Shown here in pieces: positions 56,681-64,000 of a stretch of DNA of 64,000 nucleotides. Location: the NCBI RefSeq assembly GCF_001683795.1, contig NZ_LIGX01000021.1, forward strand, positions 46,429 through 110,428. The letters run 5' to 3'. Every line of letters starts with the position of its first letter. Position 1 is the stretch's first letter. Made by a program: the position numbers and the translations under genes. Source of the DNA: Neoakkermansia glycaniphila (GTDB taxonomy: Bacteria > Verrucomicrobiota > Verrucomicrobiia > Verrucomicrobiales > Akkermansiaceae). The notes below the pieces were generated by a model, which saw nothing but the letters and a program-made list of their open reading frames with translations, had not been told where the DNA came from and searched no databases.

Positions 56681-56708
56681 TTGACATGCGGGAAAAATCG
56701 GTTATGAT
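56681..56708 (+). promoter_or_regulatory. Promoter of rpmH-rnpA
   Basis: A perfect TTGACA (56681-56686), 16-bp spacer and TATGAT (56703-56708); leader about 60 nt. Confidence 0.7.
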
Positions 56709-56775
56709 TCCTCACCCGGTCGTGTGTCAAGCGGCTCCGACGGACGTATTAACTTAACATCGATCTTTTACTGAT

Positions 56776-56961
56776 ATGAGCAAGAGAACCTACCAGCCTT
56801 CCAAGCGCTGCCGCAAGCGCCAGTTCGGATTCCGTGCACGCATGGCCACCAAGAACGGCCAGGACATCCTTCGCCGCCGTCGCGCCAAAGGCCGCAAGCG
56901 CCTCCTTCCCAAGGGCGCCGAAGTGCACTACAAGCGCCACACCATCCAGCACGGCCGCTAA
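56776..56961 (+). CDS. rpmH: 50S ribosomal protein L34
   Basis: A 61-residue L34: [20 protein letters not shown] and [13 protein letters not shown] match the family. The C-terminus has about 14 extra residues ([15 protein letters not shown]) compared with the usual 44-46. It is the first gene of the widespread rpmH-rnpA-yidD-yidC order. dnaA does not precede it here. Confidence 0.95.
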   Translation: MSKRTYQPSKRCRKRQFGFRARMATKNGQDILRRRRAKGRKRLLPKGAEVHYKRHTIQHGR

Positions 56962-57048
56962 GCCTTACGTCAATAAAAGACATAGGCTTCCACCGGAAGC
57001 TTATGTCCTTGTTGAACAAGGAGCACCTCCCGGAGCGCCCTGTGAACG

Positions 57049-57429
57049 ATGCGATTGACACGCCGGCAAAGTATGACGCGAGCCTATGAGTTCGCCAAGG
57101 TACGTTCGGACGGAGCATCTTCCGCGGGGCGCCTTCTTGTATTGAGCGCAGCCGCTCTACCCGATCCGGCCACCGAATCCCGGTTCGGCATCATCTGCAC
57201 GAAGAAAGTCGGCAACGCCGTCCTTCGCAACCTGTTGCGCCGCCGCATCCGGGAAATCCTTCGCCAGCACGGCGCACCCCTTGCCTCAGGATACCATGTC
57301 GTCGTCATACTGCGTTGGCGTGCAGCGGAAGCGGACTACGCCCATCTGGACAAAGACTTCCGCAAAACGCTGCTCCGACTGCAAACGCAGTTGAATGCCA
57401 AACGAACTCCGGCCCCCTGCACTGCATGA
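57049..57429 (+). CDS. rnpA: Ribonuclease P protein component
   Basis: A 126-residue RNase P protein, which helps the catalytic RNA trim tRNA 5' ends. [20 protein letters not shown] then RRIREILRQ is the RNR signature. ATG 57049 was chosen. Its stop overlaps yidD by ATGA. AAGGAG at about 57018 lies too far upstream to act as a ribosome binding site. Confidence 0.93.
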   Translation: MRLTRRQSMTRAYEFAKVRSDGASSAGRLLVLSAAALPDPATESRFGIICTKKVGNAVLRNLLRRRIREILRQHGAPLASGYHVVVILRWRAAEADYAHLDKDFRKTLLRLQTQLNAKRTPAPCTA

Positions 57430-57674
57430 AGCACGTGATCCGCCTCCTGATAGCCTTCTATCGCCACGTCATCCGCAGACCCTTGCACATCCTCTGCGGC
57501 CCCGGCAGCGGATGCCGCTTCACCCCCTCATGCTCGGAATACTTCATGCAGGCCGTCAACGCGCACGGCGCATGGAAAGGCTCGGCACTCGGCATTCGCC
57601 GCATCCTCAAATGCAACCCTTGGGGCCCCATGGGCTACGATCCGGTACCTCCGGCCAAAACGCCCAAACCGTAA
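57426..57674 (+). CDS. yidD: Membrane protein insertion efficiency factor YidD
   Basis: An 82-residue Yid[40 protein letters not shown] and [16 protein letters not shown] match the conserved cysteine-rich core. An amphipathic N-terminus binds the inner membrane, where the protein aids YidC. ATG 57426 overlaps the rnpA stop. Confidence 0.95.
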   Translation: MKHVIRLLIAFYRHVIRRPLHILCGPGSGCRFTPSCSEYFMQAVNAHGAWKGSALGIRRILKCNPWGPMGYDPVPPAKTPKP

Positions 57675-57731
57675 CCCTTCCCCCCAGCATCACCCCTCCG
57701 ATTTTCACGATACACCACCATCAGACATACC

Positions 57732-59627
57732 ATGGATAAAAAAGCTTGGATCATCGTCATCCTGTGTTGCGCCTGCCTCGGCCTGAGCCTGTACTACAGC
57801 GACCAAAACCAGAAAATCAAAGAACAGAATGCACAGCTGGCAGCGGCCAAACAGCCCACCATGCAAACGCAGCCCTCCGCCGCTCCTGCGGCACCTGCAG
57901 CCGAAACCGCAACAGCCACTGCCGAAACCGCCGCTGCACCGTCCACCCGCTTCACCCCCAAAACCATTGCCACCCTCGTCTCCAAAGACAACGGCAAGGA
58001 CATCGCCAAATTCGCCTTCTCCAACAAGGGCGGCTCGCTCGAATACGTCGAAATCTGCGAACAGCAAATCAACAGCCAAACCGTTCCGGACCATCACGTC
58101 CGCATCAATGAAGACAGCCCGGTCGGCATCGGCTCCATCGCCTACAACCTCAGCGGCCACGCCGCCCCCCTGTACGACGAAACAGAATACACCCTCCTTG
58201 ACTCCTCCCCCACCACAGTACGCCTCCTCGGCAAATCTCCGGACGGCAAACTCGGCATCATCAAGGAATACAGCCTCAAGCCCGCCGCCAAGGACGACGA
58301 AAAAAGCAACCTCTACACAGTCTCCCTCAAAATCACCATGGAGAACATCTCCAAGGAACGAGTGAGCCATCGTGACATCGGCATCATGGCTGGCGGCGGC
58401 TACCCCATCGCCAAAAACGAAAATGCAGACGCCTACACAAACCTCGTCTACCAAGCCGACGGCGATTACGAACACGAAGCGCCTTCCTACTTCAAGGGCG
58501 GATGGTTCAGCGATGCCAAGGACCGCGAATTCAAAACACTCAACAACATCACATGGGGCGGCGTCATGAACCAGTACTACGCCACCCTCCTCATCCCCGG
58601 CAAAGACTCCACGGGCGAAGCCATCTACACCGCCCCCCGCCACTTCAAACTGAAACATGAAAACAGCTATGGAGTCAACGGCGTCGAATTCGCCATCCTC
58701 ATGCCTGCCATCGACCTCCGCCCGGTCGAAGGAGAACACCGCGGCGACCAGAAAACCGTCCAGTACGACATCTACGCCGGCCCCAAACTCAACCAATACC
58801 TGAGCGGCATGCCCAACCAGCTTGACTCCATCATGGGCTACGGCTGGCTCTGGATCCTTGCAGCACCGATGAACTGGCTGCTCAACCTCTTCCACGGCTG
58901 GCTCGGCAACTGGGGCTGGTCCATCGTCTGCATGACCATCGTCGTACGCCTCCTTATCTGGCCGCTGCACAAAAAATCGTACATGTCCATGAAGCGCATG
59001 TCGCTCATGCAGCCCAAAATGAAAGAGCTCAAGGAAAAGTACGGCGACGACAAGCAGAAAATCAACATGGAAATGATGAAACTGTACCAGCAGTACGGCA
59101 TCAATCCCGCCAGCGGCTGCCTGCCCATGCTCCTGCAGATCCCCATCTTCTTCGCCTTCTACCGCGTACTTCAATACTCCGCAGAACTGCGCGGCCAAGG
59201 ATTCCTCGGCTGGATCCACGACCTCTCCCTGCCGGACACCGTCGCCACCCTCCCCATCATGGGCTGGGACCTGCCGATCAACATCCTTCCCATCATCATG
59301 GCCGCTACCATGATCATCCAGATGAAACTCACGCCGAAGGCGGGCGACCCCACGCAGCAGAAAATCATGGCCTTCATGCCCTGGATATTCTTCTTCTTCT
59401 GCTACAACTTCGCCAGCGCCCTCGCCCTCTACTGGACAGTGCAAAACCTCATCTCCATCGGCCAATCCTACATCATCCGCCGCCTGCCCATGCCTGAGCT
59501 GACCAAACAGCCCAAGAAAAAAGGCGGCTTCCTCCAGCGCATGATGGAAGCCCAGAAAGCCGCTCTGGAAGAACAGCAGAAACGCGCACAAGGCCAGTGC
59601 CCCATGCGCAACGTCACGAAAAAATAA
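57732..59627 (+). CDS. yidC: Membrane protein insertase YidC
   Basis: A 631-residue inner-membrane insertase of the long Gram-negative type. TM1 at about 5-22 (AWIIVILCCACLGLSLYYS), an Ala-rich linker, a periplasmic beta-sandwich at about 75-370, then the Oxa1 core of five TMs: WGWSIVCMTIVVRLLIWPLH, YGINPASGCLPMLLQIPIFF and LALYWTVQNLISIGQSY. It inserts proteins alone or with SecYEG. The charged C-terminal tail is short. Confidence 0.97.
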   Translation: MDKKAWIIVILCCACLGLSLYYSDQNQKIKEQNAQLAAAKQPTMQTQPSAAPAAPAAETATATAETAAAPSTRFTPKTIATLVSKDNGKDIAKFAFSNKGGSLEYVEICEQQINSQTVPDHHVRINEDSPVGIGSIAYNLSGHAAPLYDETEYTLLDSSPTTVRLLGKSPDGKLGIIKEYSLKPAAKDDEKSNLYTVSLKITMENISKERVSHRDIGIMAGGGYPIAKNENADAYTNLVYQADGDYEHEAPSYFKGGWFSDAKDREFKTLNNITWGGVMNQYYATLLIPGKDSTGEAIYTAPRHFKLKHENSYGVNGVEFAILMPAIDLRPVEGEHRGDQKTVQYDIYAGPKLNQYLSGMPNQLDSIMGYGWLWILAAPMNWLLNLFHGWLGNWGWSIVCMTIVVRLLIWPLHKKSYMSMKRMSLMQPKMKELKEKYGDDKQKINMEMMKLYQQYGINPASGCLPMLLQIPIFFAFYRVLQYSAELRGQGFLGWIHDLSLPDTVATLPIMGWDLPINILPIIMAATMIIQMKLTPKAGDPTQQKIMAFMPWIFFFFCYNFASALALYWTVQNLISIGQSYIIRRLPMPELTKQPKKKGGFLQRMMEAQKAALEEQQKRAQGQCPMRNVTKK

Positions 59628-59648
59628 CACAGGCACTCCAACCTGACG

Positions 59649-59680
59649 AAAAAGCCGGAAGCCCCCCTTCCGGCTTTTTT
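59649..59680. terminator. Terminator after yidC
   Basis: A 13-bp stem (59649-59661 with 59667-59679), including A/T tracts, which would work in either direction. Confidence 0.85.
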
Positions 59681-59801
59681 GCAGCCACGCCGCCCGCTTT
59701 ACAAAAAGGCGGCGGCATGCTTCAATAAATGCACACTTGAGGCTATCCCTCATCCTTTTGCATGGCAGCAAGGAAAACGGAACAGCCTCGACACCTTCGC
59801 C

Positions 59802-62800
59802 ATGATACAGGAACTCCTTGCCCGCGTCGCACGCACAGCGGCATTTCGCCGGAAATTGTCCGTTCTGGGCAAGGAAAACACGCGCAACACTCCTGTCATC
59901 TTCGAACAAACTCCTCCGGCGGCGCTCTCCTTCCTCATCTCCCTCATCGCCTCCACTGCCGGGCCGAAACAGCGCATCTGGATACTCACACCCGACCTCC
60001 CCCGGCAGGAACGCCTCGCAGCCGAACTCCCCATCTGGAAACAAGGCCACACACTCTTCCTCCCCGAACAGGAAATCCACATCAACAACGGACTCTCCGA
60101 CCCCGACCTCCTCGCCGAACGCCTCGACATCCTTCAAAAACTCTCCCTGCCCTCCGAAGAACGACAACTCGTCGTCCTCACGGAAACCGCACTCATGCAG
60201 GATGCCCCCGCCTCCAGCACCATCGAAGAACAAACCTCATACTTCAGCATCGGCGACACCATCGAGCAAAATGCGCTCATCGCCATGCTCACCGAAGCCG
60301 GATTCGAACGCAGCGACCAGGTCATCGCACGCGGGCAGTGGTCCGTCCGGGGCGGCATCGTCGACGTATTCCCGTTGCAAGCCCCCCACCCCCTCCGCAT
60401 CGAACTCTTCGGCGACACCATCGAATCCATCCGAGCCTTCGACATCGACTCCCAGCTATCCTTCAAAAAACTCAAAGGAGCTCAACTCCTCCTCTCCGAA
60501 CCTCCGTCCAAACAAAAACTCAAAAACTGGATCAGCCCCGACGACTGGATCATCTCCACCCCCGACTGCCGGGAAAGCGGCAACATCGTCATCCTCGAAA
60601 CGCCTCCGGAAGACATACCCGACGCCGCCGAACTCGACCGCCCGCAAAACAACGACAAAACCGCCTTCTACGGTACCCCGCTCGGCAGCTTCGACACCGG
60701 CGACTTCGTCATGCAGGAGGCCAAACGCAACTACGCGCACGGCCAGCTTGAAAAATGGAACAGGCAGGCATGGGAAATCGCCATCTTCTTTCCCCATCCC
60801 GGAGAAGAAAAACGCTTCCGCGAAATCTGCGGCAACGACCCCGCATGGGAACGCGTTCACCACTGCCAGGGTGAACTGCCGCACGGCTTCACCGCCCCGG
60901 GAGCCAAACTCGCCGTCCTCTCCTCCTCCGAACTCTTCGGCCGCTACACCACGCCACAGGCCCGCAAACGCGCTGATCGCGAAGACGCCGCACGCCGCGA
61001 ACGCGCCCAAACACCCCTCCGCGAAATCCTCCCCGGCGACCTCGTCATCCACGCCTCCCACGGCCTCGGCAAATACATCGGCATCGACAAAAGCCCCGAC
61101 ACCGGCGAAGAAGAAATGTACATCGAATACCGGGGAGGAGTCAAACTCGGCATCCCCATCCGGCAATCACACCTCGTCTCCAAATACATCGGACTCGGCA
61201 CCAAAACGCCCGAACTCAGCAAACTCGGGGACGCCAAATGGGTACGCGCCTGCAAAGCCGCCGAAAAAGCAGTCGCCGACTACGCCGCCCAACTCCTCGA
61301 AGTACAGGCCGAACGCGAAACCAACCAGGGCTACGCCCACCCGGCAGACTCCGCCTGGATGTGGGAATTCGAATCCTCCTTCCCCTACCGCGAAACGCCG
61401 GACCAGCTGCGAGCCATCCAGCAAGCCAAGGCGGACATGGAATCCCCGCGCCCCATGGACCGCCTCATCTGCGGCGACGTAGGCTTCGGCAAAACGGAAG
61501 TCGCCATCCGCGCCGCCTTCAAATGCATCACGGGAGGCAAACAGGCCGCCATCCTCGTACCCACCACCGTCCTTGCCGACCAGCACGGCCGCAGCTTCAA
61601 AGCGCGCATGAGCGAATACCCCGTACGCATCGAAATACTCAGCCGCTTCACCCCCGCCAAAAAAGAAAAGGAAATCCTGCAAGGCCTCGCCAACGGCTCC
61701 GTCGACATCGTCGTCGGCACCCACCGCCTCATCTCCAAAGACATTCGCTTCAAAAACCTCGGCCTCGTCGTCATCGACGAAGAACAACGCTTCGGCGTTC
61801 GGCACAAAGAACAATTCAAAACGAACTTCCGAGCCGTCGACATGCTCACCCTCTCCGCCACCCCCATTCCGCGCACCCTCTACATCGCCCTCATGGGCGC
61901 ACGCGACATGAGCACCATCGACACCGCTCCCCTCAACCGCCTCCCCGTACAAACCGCCGTCTGCCCCTACGACGAAAAACTCATCAAAGATGCCATCGAA
62001 CGCGAACTCAAACGCGGCGGACAGGTCTTCTTCCTCCACAACCGCGTCCAAACCATCGACCACATGGCTCACCAACTCCACCAGCTCGTCCCCAAAGCCC
62101 GTATCGTCATCGGCCACGGACAAATGGACAAAAGCGACCTTGAAAACGTCATGGGGCAATTCGTACGCGGAGAAGCGGACATCCTCCTCTCCACCACCAT
62201 CATCGAAAGCGGCATCGACATCCCCAACGCCAACACCATCATCATCGACCGCGCCGACCGCTTCGGCCTCGCCGACCTCTACCAGCTCCGAGGCCGCGTA
62301 GGCCGTGCAGGCCACCGCGCCTACGCCTACCTCCTCCTCCCGAGACACGCCCTCACCACCGGAGACGCCCGAAAACGCGTCTCCGCCATCAAACAATACA
62401 CCGAACTCGGCTCCGGCTTCAAAATCGCCATGCGCGACCTCGAAATCCGCGGAGCCGGCAACCTCCTCGGCACCCAGCAAAGCGGCCACATCGCCGCCAT
62501 AGGCTTCGAACTATACTGCCAGCTCCTCCGGCAATCCATCGAACGCCTCCAGGGCAAAACACCCACCCTCCGCACCGACTCCACCCTCAAAGCCGACTTC
62601 ATCTGCTGGAGCGAAGCCAAAATGACCATCCAGGAAAGCCGCAAAGGCATCATCGGCACCTACCTTCCCTCGGCCTACATGGAATCCACCCGCACCCGCA
62701 TTGCGGCCTACAAAGACCTTGCCAACGCCACCCACCTGAACGACCTCGACCAACTCCAGAAACACTGGATCGACCGCTTCGGTTCTCTCCCCGCAGAAGC

Positions 62801-62999
62801 CGAAAACCTCCTGCAATGCCAGCGCATCAAACTCCTGGCCTCCCGCGCCAACATCGCTCAGGTCGAAATCGTCGGCCAAAAACTCATGCTCACCCGCAAC
62901 CGCGACTACATCCTCCTCGAAGGCCGCTTCCCCCGCCTCAAAAAACTCCACCCCGTCGATAAACTGCGGGAAGTATTGGAATTGCTGCTCACTCTCTAA
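59802..62999 (+). CDS. mfd: Transcription-repair coupling factor
   Basis: A 1065-residue Mfd that removes stalled RNA polymerase and recruits UvrA. UvrB-homology region at about 1-330 (RGQWSVRGGIVDVFPLQAPH), RNA-polymerase-interacting domain at about 400-480 (LPGDLVIHASHGLGKYIGID), then a RecG-like helicase: ICGDVGFGKTEVAIRAAF (Walker A), LVVIDEEQRFGVRHK (DEEQ box), LSATPIPRTLYIAL, STTIIESGIDIPNANTI and the TRG motif. Compared with E. coli (1148) the N-terminus is shorter. ATG 59802 was chosen; an in-frame start at 59679 lies inside the yidC terminator. Confidence 0.95.
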   Translation: MIQELLARVARTAAFRRKLSVLGKENTRNTPVIFEQTPPAALSFLISLIASTAGPKQRIWILTPDLPRQERLAAELPIWKQGHTLFLPEQEIHINNGLSDPDLLAERLDILQKLSLPSEERQLVVLTETALMQDAPASSTIEEQTSYFSIGDTIEQNALIAMLTEAGFERSDQVIARGQWSVRGGIVDVFPLQAPHPLRIELFGDTIESIRAFDIDSQLSFKKLKGAQLLLSEPPSKQKLKNWISPDDWIISTPDCRESGNIVILETPPEDIPDAAELDRPQNNDKTAFYGTPLGSFDTGDFVMQEAKRNYAHGQLEKWNRQAWEIAIFFPHPGEEKRFREICGNDPAWERVHHCQGELPHGFTAPGAKLAVLSSSELFGRYTTPQARKRADREDAARRERAQTPLREILPGDLVIHASHGLGKYIGIDKSPDTGEEEMYIEYRGGVKLGIPIRQSHLVSKYIGLGTKTPELSKLGDAKWVRACKAAEKAVADYAAQLLEVQAERETNQGYAHPADSAWMWEFESSFPYRETPDQLRAIQQAKADMESPRPMDRLICGDVGFGKTEVAIRAAFKCITGGKQAAILVPTTVLADQHGRSFKARMSEYPVRIEILSRFTPAKKEKEILQGLANGSVDIVVGTHRLISKDIRFKNLGLVVIDEEQRFGVRHKEQFKTNFRAVDMLTLSATPIPRTLYIALMGARDMSTIDTAPLNRLPVQTAVCPYDEKLIKDAIERELKRGGQVFFLHNRVQTIDHMAHQLHQLVPKARIVIGHGQMDKSDLENVMGQFVRGEADILLSTTIIESGIDIPNANTIIIDRADRFGLADLYQLRGRVGRAGHRAYAYLLLPRHALTTGDARKRVSAIKQYTELGSGFKIAMRDLEIRGAGNLLGTQQSGHIAAIGFELYCQLLRQSIERLQGKTPTLRTDSTLKADFICWSEAKMTIQESRKGIIGTYLPSAYMESTRTRIAAYKDLANATHLNDLDQLQKHWIDRFGSLPAEAENLLQCQRIKLLASRANIAQVEIVGQKLMLTRNRDYILLEGRFPRLKKLHPVDKLREVLELLLTL

Positions 63000-63025
63000 A
63001 ATATTATTCCCGACCAAAGATAACC

Positions 63026-63760
63026 ATGATGCAAACAATTCCTTCTCAAATTATGGAAAAAGAATTCTATCTATTCCTACAAAACAAAGCTTTAAAACCT
63101 CGCACATGTCAAAGCTACATCAATGCCATCAAAAATAAAATCTCAAACTATTTACAAAACGAAAAAATTCTTGCCCATAATCACACCCTATTCCATATAA
63201 ACGATCCTGCTCTTTTATTTGCGATACAACACGGCTTTGAACTTTCCGAAAGTTTCCGGGAATCCAATATTATTGGACACAATATGTACAGTTGCGCATT
63301 AGGCCATTATATCCAATTCATTCATTCGTACACAAAAGACAATCCATCCTCCATCATCAAAGAACAAACCGCACTGATTGTACGAACAGAGGGTGGCAGA
63401 AGAGTTGTAGTATCAACTCTGATTGAACGCAATCCTGCATTGAGAAATGCCGCTATCGCCATACATGGCACAACATGCTTAGGTTGTGGATTTAATTTTG
63501 GAGAGACGTACGGTACATACGGAGAGGGATACATTGAGATCCATCATGTTTATCCTCTTGGTAAAGAAACACGGTACGTCAAAACATCCGTAGCAACTGA
63601 TTTAATCCCTTTGTGCTCCAATTGCCATTGTATGGTTCATCACAAAAAAGATTATGTACTCACTCTGAACGAGCTACAAATGATACTAAAGTCACCTCAA
63701 AGTCGCAGTTCTGTAACTTATACAACAGGTATTTCCCTATCAGGCGAGCTCCTCCAATAA
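63026..63760 (+). CDS. HNH endonuclease with integrase-like N-terminal helices
   Basis: A 244-residue protein. Residues 10-100 are helical and read like a SAM-like core-binding domain of tyrosine recombinases (FYLFLQNKALKPRTCQSYIN), a resemblance only. The C-terminal half is a McrA-like HNH domain: CLGCGFNFGETYG, IEIHHVYPLGK (HH) and DLIPLCSNCHCMVHH (N-x-H), with CxxC pairs binding zinc. Such nucleases occur in restriction systems that cut modified DNA. The gene is far more AT-rich than its neighbours and begins 26 bp after mfd, which suggests recent transfer. No methylase or second restriction subunit is visible. Confidence 0.85.
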   Translation: MMQTIPSQIMEKEFYLFLQNKALKPRTCQSYINAIKNKISNYLQNEKILAHNHTLFHINDPALLFAIQHGFELSESFRESNIIGHNMYSCALGHYIQFIHSYTKDNPSSIIKEQTALIVRTEGGRRVVVSTLIERNPALRNAAIAIHGTTCLGCGFNFGETYGTYGEGYIEIHHVYPLGKETRYVKTSVATDLIPLCSNCHCMVHHKKDYVLTLNELQMILKSPQSRSSVTYTTGISLSGELLQ

Positions 63761-63795
63761 CCAGACCTTCTTCACAGCGGCATCACTGGATATAA

Positions 63796-64000
63796 CGATG
63801 CGAATGGCTTTCACCTCCACCATATCAATCACCCTTTTATCTTCGCACCGCGAAAGGTGAACGTATGCGCGAGCATTCAGGTATTGAGAAGGATGAAATG
63901 AAACAGGGCGATAATGGAAACAGCATCGGTGAAGATACCCTCATTGCCCACAACAACGGCAACGAAATCGGTCTGCACGACCTGGCGGGCAATGTACAGG
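63796..64000 (+). CDS. Partial frame resembling formylglycine-generating enzyme (SUMF1), runs off the window
   Basis: After a stop at 63793-63795 the plus strand stays open to the window end. The last 50 residues can be aligned by eye with FGE/SUMF1 domains: the REHSGIEKDE region with the YSG-DEVAWY segment and GNEIGLHDLAGNVQ with the GLYDMSGNVWEW motif. Upstream of that the similarity fades, and the first ATG at 63867 would give a protein lacking the N-terminal FGE half. It may be a truncated gene. The minus strand is also open for much of this stretch. FGEs activate sulfatases such as the one at the start of the window. Confidence 0.35.

Noticed and set aside
56709..57048. Replication origin near rpmH-rnpA
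   Set aside because: The gene order is typical near origins in some bacteria, but there is no dnaA gene and no cluster of DnaA boxes was seen.
63761..63950. Minus-strand frame ending in KKVWLLEELA next to the HNH gene
   Set aside because: It looks protein-like, but its only ATG gives 23 residues and an in-frame stop lies upstream. It also conflicts with the SUMF1-like plus frame. Left undecided, not annotated.

Overview
The window reads as a chromosomal segment from a Gram-negative bacterium, most likely Verrucomicrobiota and perhaps Akkermansia-like. This is inferred from gene content, not from a database match. The clues are a fused LpxC-FabZ protein, a PEP-CTERM surface protein, secreted sulfatase, GH123 and GH115 enzymes, a large B12-dependent class II ribonucleotide reductase, and McsA-McsB-ClpC without CtsR. 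The chromosome is GC-rich and favours C-ending codons, which opens many long false frames on the opposite strand. Almost no start codon has a Shine-Dalgarno sequence. Many genes have a promoter -10 box only about 6-9 nt before the start codon, so leaderless mRNAs look common.

Layout. 1-5270: the end of a sulfatase, a hypoxanthine-DNA glycosylase, a discoidin/GH123 glycosidase, alanine racemase and a macro-domain protein. 5393-11619 (minus strand): NrdJ, a phosphoesterase overlapping an RNA m5C methyltransferase, and a ROK kinase. 11829-18984: two secreted thioredoxin-like proteins, ribosomal protein S1, a YD-repeat protein, a PEP-CTERM metalloprotease-like protein and a secreted LprI-like protein. 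19180-23508: mcsA-mcsB-clpC. 23615-28760: two tandem L,D-transpeptidase lipoproteins, GH115 and an MBL-fold hydrolase. 28842-32854: DEAD-box helicase, RuvC, rpsM-rpsK-rpsD and a small secreted protein. 32984-41754: queG-proX, then a five-gene oligopeptide ABC transporter operon. 41782-48382 (minus strand): a SurA-like foldase, RmuC, two Sel1-repeat proteins and an SGNH hydrolase. 48499-51886: rarA, gltX and a DUF1287 protein. 52116-52300: two identical tRNA-Gly genes. 52655-54002: a complete ISL3-type insertion sequence that splits a small membrane-protein gene. 54252-63000: a lipoprotein gene, lpxC-fabZ, rpmH-rnpA-yidD-yidC and mfd. 63026-64000: an AT-rich HNH nuclease gene and the start of a probable formylglycine-generating-enzyme-like frame.

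Most of the window is housekeeping: translation, cell-envelope assembly, repair and protein quality control. Glycan-degrading exoenzymes are interspersed. The sulfatase and GH123 suit sulfated, GalNAc-containing host glycans, whereas GH115 suits plant glucuronoxylan. The youngest changes are the IS insertion, the tRNA duplication, the recent duplication inside the larger Sel1 gene and the AT-rich HNH gene.
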